From Ferranicluibacter rubi (GTDB lineage: Bacteria; Pseudomonadota; Alphaproteobacteria; Rhizobiales; Rhizobiaceae): a DNA stretch of 64,000 nt. Under the pieces are notes generated by a model. It saw nothing but the letters and a program-made list of their open reading frames with translations. It was not told the origin of the DNA and searched no databases. The stretch is from assembly GCF_011603255.1 (NCBI RefSeq), contig NZ_JAANCM010000005.1:1-64000 (forward strand). The letters are read 5' to 3'. Position 1 is the first letter of the stretch; each line of letters opens with the position of its first letter. Of the stretch, positions 52,599-60,518 are shown piece after piece. Both the position numbers and the translations under genes were made by a program.

Positions 52599-53339
52599 TT
52601 AACGGTAAAGTTTGACGAACATTGCACGGAGATCTGCGGTGTTTTCAACCTGCCGGGGAAAGACCACCCGACGGAATGCGTCTCCGAACGCAAGATCGAT
52701 TCCTTCGGCATCAATGCCGGTCACTTGCCAGCCTGGAGTAACCGGCTCGGGATCGTCCACAATCCTATATGTGACAGCATCTGCGTTGCTTTCGAGTTCG
52801 TCAAGAAGAACGCGTTCTGCTGTTGCGATTTCTTCCAGCGCAGGCGACGCGATCAAAAGGTCATTTCCTCCCAACGCGTAAGCCCGGCCGAAGCCCGCAT
52901 TGAAGCTTGCGCGGAGAGGTGCGAGCCGGAAAAACAGGAAATCGGGGAAATCGATATAAAGCTGCGTCTTGGGATGACGCCGCAGGAAGCGCGACCGCAA
53001 GCGCGGGTGGCGCGGGTCCGTCTGCGTCACGGGTTCCACCTCGCACTGCACGGTGATTCTCGGATGCGCGAGCGGATCACCCTTGCCCGTGCGTCCGGCA
53101 AGCAGCGAGCACCTGGCATCGGCGAGCAGCGCCTGCGTATGGGTTGCCAGCCGCGAGGCCAAGATGACCGGCGTGCCGTCGATGTCGAAGCCGAGGAGCA
53201 CGCGGCTGACGAAGGGGAAGCCATCGCTGGCCGGTTCGAGGACGGCGATGGCCGCGCTGCGTTGTTCACGCAGGACGAGGCGGGCGAGCTTTCGCGCCGC
53301 ATCGTCCGTTTCGCGCAACACGTGTGGTTTGTCTGTCAT
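52599..53339 (-). CDS. HugZ-like / pyridoxamine 5'-phosphate oxidase-fold protein
   Basis: A 246-aa protein with an N-terminal FMN-binding split-barrel domain (SAAIAVLEPASDGFPFVSRVLLGFD; LLADARCSLLAGRTGKGDPLAHPRITV) and a C-terminal DUF2470-like region. This is the layout of HugZ heme-utilisation proteins. A role in heme degradation or binding is possible; no heme-uptake genes are adjacent. It is upstream of nolR on the same strand, 119 nt away. Confidence 0.8.
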   Translation of the reverse strand: MTDKPHVLRETDDAARKLARLVLREQRSAAIAVLEPASDGFPFVSRVLLGFDIDGTPVILASRLATHTQALLADARCSLLAGRTGKGDPLAHPRITVQCEVEPVTQTDPRHPRLRSRFLRRHPKTQLYIDFPDFLFFRLAPLRASFNAGFGRAYALGGNDLLIASPALEEIATAERVLLDELESNADAVTYRIVDDPEPVTPGWQVTGIDAEGIDLAFGDAFRRVVFPRQVENTADLRAMFVKLYR

Positions 53340-53362
53340 CTCGGGGCTCCCTGATGCTTCGT

Positions 53363-53387
53363 CGTTCGCGGTACGAGTCCGCGAACG
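53363..53387. repeat. REP-like palindrome between hugZ-like gene and choV
   Basis: CGTTCGCGG (53363-53371) and CCGCGAACG (53379-53387) form a perfect 9-bp stem with a 7-nt loop. A similar core, GTTCGCG...CGCGAAC, occurs after kdgK at 43506-43529. No T run follows, so a REP-like element is as likely as a terminator. Confidence 0.55.
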
Positions 53388-53469
53388 ATTCGGCTGTGGA
53401 GCCTACGGAGCGAAGCTGTCTTGTGAAGCCGCTTTGGCTGGACGCGTGCTCGATACGTGCTTGGGGGCC

Positions 53470-54519
53470 TCAGGGGCGGGTTCGATGCCGCGTCAGGCCC
53501 TCGATCACGTCTTGGGCGTCGATGGTTCCGATGACGGCGCCGTTTTCGACAACGCCGATCGCGCCCGGCTGGCGGGTCATGGCATCGAGAATGTCGATCA
53601 GCGGCGTGTCGGGCGCCGCCGTGGCGCTGACGCCGCCGGGTGCGGGGCGCTGTGCCAGGCCGCGCTGCATGACATCGGTTGCGGTCAGCATGGTGATCGG
53701 GTTCATGTGCTGGACGAAATCGGCGACATACTGGTTGGCCGGGTTCTTGACGATTTCCTGCGGCGTGCCGCACTGGATGATGCGTCCGCCTTCCATGATG
53801 GCGATGCGGTTGCCGATGCGGAAGGCTTCGTCCAGATCGTGACTGACGAAGAGGATGGTCTTCTTCAAGCGGCGCTGGAATTCGAGAAGCTCGTCCTGCA
53901 GGCGCGTGCGGATGAGCGGGTCGAGCGCGGAAAAGGGCTCGTCCATCAGGAGGATCGGCGCGCCGGTGGCAAAGGCTCGGGCAAGGCCGACGCGCTGCTG
54001 CATGCCGCCGGAGAGCTCCTGCACCTTGCGGCCGGCCCACTGCGTGAGGTTCACTAGTTCCAGCTGTTCGCCAACGCGCCGCCGGCGCTCGGCATCGGGC
54101 ACGCCGGCCAGTTCCAGGCCGAAGCCGACATTGTCCTCGACCGTGCGCCAGGGCAGGAGCGCGAACTGCTGGAACACCATGGAGACGGTGTGCATGCGGA
54201 AGTCGCGCAAGGCCTTGGATGTCGCGCGGTAAGGGTCGATCGTGCCGGTGCCCGTCTTCACGCTGACATTGCCGCGCACGACGGGCGCGAGGCCGTTTAC
54301 GGCTCGCAGCAGCGTCGATTTGCCGGAGCCCGACAGCCCCATCAGCACGAGGATTTCGCCTTCGCGCACGGTGAGCGATGCACCGGCCACGCCGAGGACG
54401 AGACCTGTGGCTTCGCCGATCTCGTCGCGGGTCTTGCCGGTATCGACCATCTGCAAGGCCCGTTCGGGGCGTTCGCCGAAGACGATATCGACGTTTTCGA
54501 AGATCACGGCATCGCTCAT
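53470..54519 (-). CDS. choV: Choline ABC transporter ATP-binding protein
   Basis: A 349-aa ABC ATPase of the ProV/ChoV (glycine betaine/choline) type. Walker A is GLSGSGKST, the signature is LSGGMQQRVGLARA and Walker B is ILLMDEPFSALD. A C-terminal tail with CBS-like sequence (IDILDAMTRQPGAIGVVENGAVIGTIDAQDV) may sense ionic strength or ligand. Its ATG overlaps the choW stop by 4 nt. Confidence 0.93.
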   Translation of the reverse strand: MSDAVIFENVDIVFGERPERALQMVDTGKTRDEIGEATGLVLGVAGASLTVREGEILVLMGLSGSGKSTLLRAVNGLAPVVRGNVSVKTGTGTIDPYRATSKALRDFRMHTVSMVFQQFALLPWRTVEDNVGFGLELAGVPDAERRRRVGEQLELVNLTQWAGRKVQELSGGMQQRVGLARAFATGAPILLMDEPFSALDPLIRTRLQDELLEFQRRLKKTILFVSHDLDEAFRIGNRIAIMEGGRIIQCGTPQEIVKNPANQYVADFVQHMNPITMLTATDVMQRGLAQRPAPGGVSATAAPDTPLIDILDAMTRQPGAIGVVENGAVIGTIDAQDVIEGLTRHRTRP

Positions 54520-55361
54520 GCGCCTTCTCCTTCATCCGAGGAGCGGAAGAGGCGATCGAGAATGATCGCCAGAATGACGATACAGAGACCGGCTTCGAAG
54601 CCCTTGGCGACGTTGACGGTGTTCAGCGCCCGCAGCACGGGAACGCCGAGCCCGTTGGCGCCGACGAGGGCCGAGATGACCACCATGGACAGCGACAGCA
54701 TGATCGTCTGGGTGAGGCCTGCCATGATCTGCGGCGTGGCGAAGGGCAGCTCGATCTTGCGCAGCACCTGCGACGGCGTGGCGCCGAAGGACACGGCCGC
54801 CTCTGTCAGCGAGGGTGGCGTCGAGATGATACCGAGCCGGGTCAAGCGGATGGGTGCGGGAATCGCGAAGATCACAGTGGCGATCAGGCCGGGGACCATG
54901 CCGAGGCCGAAGAGGATCAGCGCGGGAATGAGATAGACGAAGGTCGGGATGGTCTGCATCAGGTCGAGCACGGGGCGCATGAAGGCGTAGACCCAGGCGC
55001 GCCGCGCGGCGGCGATGCCCAAGGGAATGCCGATGGCCATGGAGACGACGCTTGCCGCCAGCACGAGGGCCAGCGTTTCCGTCGTTTCCTTCCAGTAACC
55101 CTGGTTGATGATGAGGAGCAGGCCGAGGCCGGTGAAGAGCGTGACGCCGATGGACCGGCGCAGCAACCAGGCCAGCACGGTGACGAGACCGACGACGACG
55201 AGGGGATGGGGGTACTGCAGAACGAAGAGAATGGCGGTGACGACGCCCGACAGGAAGCTGGAGAGCTGGTCGAAGAACAGGCTGAAATTGGTCGTCAACC
55301 AGTCGACGAAGGCCTTCGCGCCCTGGCCGATAGGAACGCGGTGTCCTGTCAGAAAATCCAT
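54516..55361 (-). CDS. choW: Choline ABC transporter permease
   Basis: A 281-aa inner-membrane permease with about six hydrophobic segments and the ProW-type motif AALGA-like segment reading TEAAVSFGATPSQVLRKIELPFATPQIMAGL. It pairs with ChoV and receives choline from ChoX. ATG 55361 follows AGGAGAGGAT on the minus strand. It is separated from choX by 182 nt with a hairpin. Confidence 0.93.
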   Translation of the reverse strand: MDFLTGHRVPIGQGAKAFVDWLTTNFSLFFDQLSSFLSGVVTAILFVLQYPHPLVVVGLVTVLAWLLRRSIGVTLFTGLGLLLIINQGYWKETTETLALVLAASVVSMAIGIPLGIAAARRAWVYAFMRPVLDLMQTIPTFVYLIPALILFGLGMVPGLIATVIFAIPAPIRLTRLGIISTPPSLTEAAVSFGATPSQVLRKIELPFATPQIMAGLTQTIMLSLSMVVISALVGANGLGVPVLRALNTVNVAKGFEAGLCIVILAIILDRLFRSSDEGEGA

Positions 55362-55511
55362 GCGGGATCCTCTCCTGAAAGAGTGACGGATGATACGACA
55401 TCGATCGCTGTGACATCATGGACCGCGCAGGCGCAGATCGCAAAGGTCGGACCGAAGAAAGACGGATCTGAGGAAAATAGGGCTTGGATAAGCCCGGATG
55501 CCAGTGCGGAA

Positions 55512-55533
55512 AAGGCGGGGTTTCCCCCGCCTT
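55512..55533 (-). terminator. Hairpin between choX and choW
   Basis: AAGGCGGGG (55512-55520) pairs with CCCCGCCTT (55525-55533) around TTTC, followed on the minus strand by TTTTCC. It begins 11 nt after the choX stop and may let binding-protein mRNA accumulate over permease mRNA. Confidence 0.75.
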
Positions 55534-55543
55534 CATGTCTGGA

Positions 55544-56500
55544 TCAGAGGCCGAGCGCCGCCTTGACGGCCGGCAGGCCATCCTTGCCGTCCAGCGTCGT
55601 GACGCCGGCAAGCCAGGGTTCGATGGCGGTCGGGTTGGCCTTCAGCCATTCCTTTGCTGCCGTCTCGGGTTCCTCGCTGTCGTTCAGGATCTTGCCCATG
55701 ATATGGTTTTCCATATCGAGGGTGAACTTCACGTTGGAGATCAGCTTGCCGATATTCGGGCATTCCGAGACGTAGCCGGCGCGCGTGTTGGTGTAGACGG
55801 TCGCACCGCCGAAGTTCGGGCCGAAGGTGGAGTCGCCGCCCGTGAGGTAGGTCATCTCGAAGGTCGAGTTCATCGGGTGCGGGGCCCAGCCGAGCCAGAC
55901 GACCGGCTTGTCGTCCTTCTGGGCGCGTGCGACCTGCGACAGCATGCCCTGTTCGGAGCTTTCGACGATCTCGAGACCGCCCATGCCCATCTCGTTCTTC
56001 TCGATCAGCGTCATGACGAGGCGATTGCCGTCATTTCCCGGCTCGATGCCGTAGATCTTACCGCCCAGTTCGTCCTTGTGCTTCCCGATGTCGGAGAAGT
56101 CCTTGATGCCGAGAGCGGCACCCTTGGCATTGGTGGCGAGCGTGTATTTCGCGCCTTCGAGGTTCGCGCCGAGCGATTCGACCGTTTTGTCGTCGAGATA
56201 GGGCTTCACGTCCTTTTCCTGGGCCGGCATCCAGTTGCCGAGGAAGACGTCGATGTCCTTGTTCTTCAGCGACTGGTAGGTGACGGGAACCGAGAGCACC
56301 TTGATGTCGGGCGTGTAGCCGAGGCCTTCGACAACAGCCGCAACCGTTGCGGTCGTGGCCGTGATGTCCGTCCAGCCGACATCGGAGAAGCGGACGGTGG
56401 CACAGCTTGCCGGGTCGGCGGCGAAGGCGGTTCCGGCGCTCAGCGCGCTCAAAGAAACGGCGGCGGACAGCGTGAGCAGGCGGGCGAAACTTCTGGTCAT
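55544..56500 (-). CDS. choX: Periplasmic choline-binding protein
   Basis: A 318-aa OpuAC/ProX-type binding protein. A signal peptide (residues 1-27, SAGTAFAAD) precedes mature sequence with RFSDVGWTDITATTA and a WLGWAPHPMNSTFEMTYLTGGD stretch whose aromatic residues fit the quaternary-amine aromatic cage. It follows Sinorhizobium ChoX, which binds choline with high affinity. It is first in choX-choW-choV; the bet genes are not in the window. Confidence 0.92.
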   Translation of the reverse strand: MTRSFARLLTLSAAVSLSALSAGTAFAADPASCATVRFSDVGWTDITATTATVAAVVEGLGYTPDIKVLSVPVTYQSLKNKDIDVFLGNWMPAQEKDVKPYLDDKTVESLGANLEGAKYTLATNAKGAALGIKDFSDIGKHKDELGGKIYGIEPGNDGNRLVMTLIEKNEMGMGGLEIVESSEQGMLSQVARAQKDDKPVVWLGWAPHPMNSTFEMTYLTGGDSTFGPNFGGATVYTNTRAGYVSECPNIGKLISNVKFTLDMENHIMGKILNDSEEPETAAKEWLKANPTAIEPWLAGVTTLDGKDGLPAVKAALGL

Positions 56501-56898
56501 TGGTTTTTTGTTCCCCTGTTATGACGTCAGAAAGAGTATCGGATCCTCGGCATGTCCAGATCCGACGGTCAGGTCAGTGTATTGCGCTTGCGAACTCACA
56601 CGGCCCGTAATGCGACAGCAGGTGTCGCAATGGCGCATTCCATGATCACGATCGAATTTAGTGGACCGTCGATCCGGAGTGCGATGTCGGACCGGCGCGA
56701 GGACGGTCGAGCGTTCACGATCGTGAACATAGGGCATCGATTTACCGAGGCATAGGTGCAAGCGCGAGAATGACCGAAGCCGACCGTCCGAACACGGCTC
56801 TGGCCAAATGGCGTTTGGTCAGGCATGAAGCCGCCGGCCGGGGCGCCATGCTCAGCTCCATCCCGCGGTGCGCTTGAAAACCCGAAAGGATCGTCGGC
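56501..56898. promoter_or_regulatory. Divergent choX / tdk region with two palindromes
   Basis: This 398-nt region has no coding sequence I can support. It contains TGCGACA (56611-56617) / TGTCGCA (56623-56629) with a 5-nt spacer. It also has a perfect 16-bp palindrome GTTCACGATCGTGAAC at 56713-56728, whose core TCACGATCG recurs at 56646-56654. These are candidate operators for the choline operon or tdk; the binding proteins are unknown. Confidence 0.6.
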
Positions 56899-57480
56899 AT
56901 GGCCAAGCTCTATTTTCACTACGCCACGATGAACGCCGGCAAATCGACCCTGCTGCTGCAATCCTCCTACAATTACGAAGAGCGCGGCATGCGCACGGTG
57001 GTGCTGATCGCTGCCTTCGACGACCGTGCGGGCGAGGGGCGCGTTTCCTCGCGCATCGGCCTGTCGTCGGACGCGATCGCGTTCCGCGTGACGGACGACC
57101 TCTATGCGCTGGTCAAGGATGCGATCTCGCAGACGGATGCCGCTTGCGTGTTCGTGGACGAGGCGCAGTTTCTGAGCGAGGTGCAGGTGTGGCAGCTTGC
57201 CCGGGTGGCCGACCGGCTCGGCGTTCCGGTCATGGCCTATGGTCTGCGCACCGATTTCCGTGGACAGCTGTTTCCCGGATCGGCGGCGCTTCTGGCGATC
57301 GCGGACGAACTGCGCGAGGTGCGGACCATCTGCCATTGCGGCCGCAAGGCGACCATGGTGGTGCGCCTCGACGGGCAGGGGCGTGTGATGCATGAGGGCG
57401 CGCAGGTCGAGATCGGCGGCAACGAGAAATATGTGTCCTACTGCCGCCGGCACTGGGACGACCGGATGCATGAGGCATAA
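56899..57480 (+). CDS. tdk: Thymidine kinase
   Basis: A 193-aa type II thymidine kinase that salvages thymidine to dTMP. P-loop MNAGKST at the N-terminus, VFVDEAQFL (catalytic Glu/Asp region), the lasso-like PFPGS segment reading LFPGSAALL, and zinc cysteines in ICHCGRKA and YVSYCRRHW are present. AAAGGA lies 8-13 nt before ATG 56899. The gene is 33 nt before a cytochrome c gene on the same strand. Confidence 0.95.
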   Translation: MAKLYFHYATMNAGKSTLLLQSSYNYEERGMRTVVLIAAFDDRAGEGRVSSRIGLSSDAIAFRVTDDLYALVKDAISQTDAACVFVDEAQFLSEVQVWQLARVADRLGVPVMAYGLRTDFRGQLFPGSAALLAIADELREVRTICHCGRKATMVVRLDGQGRVMHEGAQVEIGGNEKYVSYCRRHWDDRMHEA

Positions 57481-57513
57481 GCTGTGTTTCCACCTTATCT
57501 AAGGGAGCGCGAC

Positions 57514-57906
57514 ATGCGCATCGGTCTCTGTCTTCTGATCTCCTTCATTGCAGCCACAGGTGCGGCGCGCGCCGGAGATGCCCCAACTGGAGATGCAGGA
57601 GCGGGCGAACGGGTGTTTCGCAAATGCGGCGCCTGCCACACGGCGACAGGGCCGGAGAACCGCGTCGGCCCGAGCCTGCAAGGCGTCGTCGGCCGGCCCG
57701 TCGCGCATGTCGCGAGCTATGGCTATTCGGATGCGATGACGGCGTTCGCCAGCGACGGCAAGGTGTGGGACGAGGCGAGGCTTTCGGCCTATCTGCTGGC
57801 GCCGCGCGCCATGGTTCCCGGTACGCGCATGAGCTTTGCCGGCCTGAAAACCGACAAGGATATCGCCGACGTGATCGCCTATCTGAAGAGCACGTCTGTG
57901 CAATAA
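57514..57906 (+). CDS. Periplasmic cytochrome c (class I, c2-like)
   Basis: A 130-aa protein with a signal peptide (residues 1-21, TGAARAGD), one heme-attachment site CGACH and probable axial Met in PGTRMSFAG, the class I / c2 (cytochrome c550-like) pattern. It would carry electrons in the periplasm. AAGGGAGCGCGAC precedes ATG 57514; an ATG 30 nt upstream is less likely because the signal peptide begins at 57514. Confidence 0.9.
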   Translation: MRIGLCLLISFIAATGAARAGDAPTGDAGAGERVFRKCGACHTATGPENRVGPSLQGVVGRPVAHVASYGYSDAMTAFASDGKVWDEARLSAYLLAPRAMVPGTRMSFAGLKTDKDIADVIAYLKSTSVQ

Positions 57907-58027
57907 AGCGCGAGGCGGGATGAAGCCGGTTGTGGCGGGTGGCGGCTATGCCTATGTCAGGCTGGGCAGCAAGCATCATGTCCCAAGTCCTGTGTCACCA
58001 GCCCCATCCCACAAGGAACACGCCTCC

Positions 58028-59161
58028 ATGTTCGAACCGGTCGTCGCGTTCTTCCAGCGCCTTTTTTCAGCCATCGGCCGGGGGCTGGGCGTTGCCATCT
58101 CCTGGCTGCTGTTTCCCTTCGTCAAGTTTGCCGGCTGGTTTCGGGCAAGCGGCGGCTGGATCATCAAGGGGCCGGTGGCCGCCGTCGTCATCCTGTTCGT
58201 CGGTCTCTATGGCTATTTTCTCTATACCACGCAGGCCTGGACGAACTTCGATCCCGACTACGTCAACCGTTACAATTTCGCGGCACGCAAGACGGATGCC
58301 GGCCTGCCGGTGAAGTTTGCGCCGGGTGCCGCAGCGCCTGCGACGGCGACCTGCGAGCGCTCGGCGATCGTCGATGTCGCCTCCGATCTCATCGACTTCA
58401 ATGTCGATGAGAATGCCTGGATCTCCTCCATGCTGCTCTACAAGGCCGGCTTCTTTGGTATCGACTGGGACCACACGCCGTTCCTCGACAACAAGGCGTC
58501 TTTCCAGCGTGGCGTGAACCAAGCGGTACGGCGCACGACGGTGGAACTGGTGGATTCGCTCGGCCGGGTGCGCGGCACGTCCGGCATCAACGAGAATTTG
58601 CAGAAGGCCCGCAGCAACATGCAGTTCGATGAGGGCGCGTGGTATTTCGGGCTCGACCCGTTCGGCCCGAAGACGCCGACGCCGAGCTTCTATCGTTCCG
58701 CCAAGCGCGATCTACAGGCCTTCAACGAGAGCCTCGTGAAATGCGAGGCGACGTTCGACGGGCGTTCGGACAATCTGATCGAGTTCATCGACCGCATCTC
58801 CAACGATATCGGCAACACGTCGGCGATGATCCGCGAGCGTTCCGAGGACCATAATGGCGGCTGGTTCGATACCCGGGCCGACGACCGGTTCTGGTTCGCG
58901 TACGGGCAGCTCTACGGCTATTACGGCGTGATGGCAGCAGCCGGCGCCGATTTCGACGGCGTCATCACCCAGCGTGGACTGGCGCCGATCTGGGCGGAAA
59001 GCCTGAAGCAGCTGCGCTCGGCGCTGCGCATCCAGCCGGCCATCATTTCCAACGGCCGCGAGGACGGCTGGATCATGCCGACGCACCTCGCGACCATGGG
59101 CTTCTATATCCTGCGAGTTCGTTCCAACCTCGTGGAGATGCGCGACATTCTGGCTCGTTAA
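58028..59161 (+). CDS. DUF2333 family membrane protein
   Basis: A 377-aa protein of the DUF2333 family. One transmembrane segment near residues 45-66 (GPVAAVVILFVGLYGYFLYT) is followed by a large periplasmic domain (IVDVASDLIDFNVDENAWISSMLLYKAGFFG; NGGWFDTRADDRFWFAYGQLYGYYGVM). The function is unknown. ATG 58028 is chosen as the family start (MFEPVVAFFQRLF). Confidence 0.85.
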   Translation: MFEPVVAFFQRLFSAIGRGLGVAISWLLFPFVKFAGWFRASGGWIIKGPVAAVVILFVGLYGYFLYTTQAWTNFDPDYVNRYNFAARKTDAGLPVKFAPGAAAPATATCERSAIVDVASDLIDFNVDENAWISSMLLYKAGFFGIDWDHTPFLDNKASFQRGVNQAVRRTTVELVDSLGRVRGTSGINENLQKARSNMQFDEGAWYFGLDPFGPKTPTPSFYRSAKRDLQAFNESLVKCEATFDGRSDNLIEFIDRISNDIGNTSAMIRERSEDHNGGWFDTRADDRFWFAYGQLYGYYGVMAAAGADFDGVITQRGLAPIWAESLKQLRSALRIQPAIISNGREDGWIMPTHLATMGFYILRVRSNLVEMRDILAR

Positions 59162-59170
59162 GCTCGGAAA

Positions 59171-60166
59171 TCAGCGGCAATACCGGTAGTTGCCGCGCCG
59201 TTGCAGCACGTCGAAATGCAGGTGATTTTCGTGGGCCTCGTCGCTGCCGGGGTCCAGCACCGTTTCGAAGTAAAGGCATCCGGTGGCGGTTACCGCACGC
59301 TGGAAGGCGCCGGAGAGCGTGCCGTCCTCGTCGCGCGGCTGGATCGCGATCGTCTCGCCGTTCCTGAAGGTGAAGGAGGCGATGTCGATGGCGTTGCCGC
59401 GGGCGTGCTCGGAGATCTTGCCCGTTGATGCGTTGTTGCGCAGACGGCAGATATAGCTTGAGGCCTGGTTGATGCTCTTCAGTGCGCCATCCTCCGACAT
59501 GGCGACCCGGGCTGCTGGCAGTACGGCCTCCTTCGTCCAGCGCGCGAGTTCCAGCGCGGCTTCGCAGCGCAGCGTCGCGTCCGGCGCAAGCTTGATGCCC
59601 GGCAGGATCTCGGACACGGAAATCGGCTTGTCGATACCGCAACCCTGGCCGTCGTCGATGCGCGGCTTTTCCGAGAAGGTCGCGCCGAGCGCCTTCAGAT
59701 CCGTCAGGCACTGCGCATAGGCCGCGGGTTCTTCCGGTGTGATGACGAGTTCGGCGGCGGGCGTCGTGGGCTTCGGCTCGGCCGGTTTGTCGGCGGGTGC
59801 GGCTTCGCCGGATGCCGGCGCGTCGGACTTCGTGTCCTGCTTGGCCGCATCGGGCTCGGCCGGTTTTTTCGTCCCACTCTCCGGCTTGCCGGCTTCGGGC
59901 TCTTCCGGGGTCGCGTCCGTCGCCGGAGGCACAGGCTTCGTCTCGGGCTTTGGAACATCTTCCGCAGCCGCCGGTTCGACGGGCTGTCCGTCGGTGCTGG
60001 TTGCCTCAAGCTCCTTTGCCTTCTCCGTCACAGGCCCCGTCTGCGTTTCGACGGTTGCGGGCTTGGCATCCGGAACCGGACCGGCCTCCGGCAGGCCTGC
60101 GCCTGCCAGGATGAAAACGGCCGGGAGGACCATCAGGGGGAAAAGCAGCGGAAGACGTCGGCGCAT
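59171..60166 (-). CDS. Extensin family protein (extensin-like C-terminal, possible DD-peptidase fold)
   Basis: A 331-aa exported protein. A signal-like hydrophobic N-terminus (residues about 5-25) leads into a disordered Pro, Ala, Glu and Lys-rich linker (about 28-150), then a conserved extensin-like domain. That domain has RCEAALELARWTKEAVLPAA, SEHARGNAIDIASF and ENHLHFDV. The His/Asp pattern suits a zinc DD-carboxypeptidase-like fold, so peptidoglycan is a likely substrate. ATG 60166 is preferred over GTG 60193. Confidence 0.8.
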   Translation of the reverse strand: MRRRLPLLFPLMVLPAVFILAGAGLPEAGPVPDAKPATVETQTGPVTEKAKELEATSTDGQPVEPAAAEDVPKPETKPVPPATDATPEEPEAGKPESGTKKPAEPDAAKQDTKSDAPASGEAAPADKPAEPKPTTPAAELVITPEEPAAYAQCLTDLKALGATFSEKPRIDDGQGCGIDKPISVSEILPGIKLAPDATLRCEAALELARWTKEAVLPAARVAMSEDGALKSINQASSYICRLRNNASTGKISEHARGNAIDIASFTFRNGETIAIQPRDEDGTLSGAFQRAVTATGCLYFETVLDPGSDEAHENHLHFDVLQRRGNYRYCR

Positions 60167-60358
60167 AGGGACCCATCCAATTTCTGGCGGCACTTTGGCC
60201 GGTCATGCTGAATTAGGTGCGTCATGGCCGATGGCGAGGGGCGGGGCGAGCGGTTTGCCGTGAGGTGTCGCGCTTTCGCCACGGTGTCATCATCGCGAAG
60301 CCTGCTTTTGCAGCGCTTGCCGCTTGCCAGACGGCGCTCTCCGCGCTAACAGTTTTTC

Positions 60359-60403
60359 ATGATCAACGCACGCATCCTTTCTGTCTGGTGGTGGGCTCGC
60401 TAA
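60359..60403 (+). CDS. trpL: trp operon leader peptide
   Basis: A 14-residue leader, MINARILSVWWWAR, with three tandem Trp codons at 60386-60394, just upstream of trpE(G). This is the hallmark of Trp attenuation, as known for rhizobial trpE(G). A ribosome stalled on the Trp codons would block the first hairpin and favour the antiterminator. Confidence 0.93.
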   Translation: MINARILSVWWWAR

Positions 60404-60473
60404 AGCGGCCTCGATCAGTCCTGCGTGATGGATTTTTACGATAAGCCGCCCGGAGTTTCGAGGCGGCTTTTTT
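60394..60473 (+). promoter_or_regulatory. trpE(G) transcription attenuator
   Basis: Three competing pairings are visible. Segment 1 (GGC-t-CGC, 60394-60400) pairs with segment 2 (GCGGCC, 60405-60410). Segment 2 GCGGC (60405-60409) can instead pair with segment 3 GCCGC (60445-60449) as antiterminator. Segment 3 AAGCCGCC (60443-60450) pairs with GGCGGCTT (60462-60469), forming a terminator that runs into six T residues (60468-60473). Confidence 0.88.
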
Positions 60474-60518
60474 GCATTCTGGCCGTGCTCGTTTCCCGAG
60501 CCAGAACGGAGCGAACGA

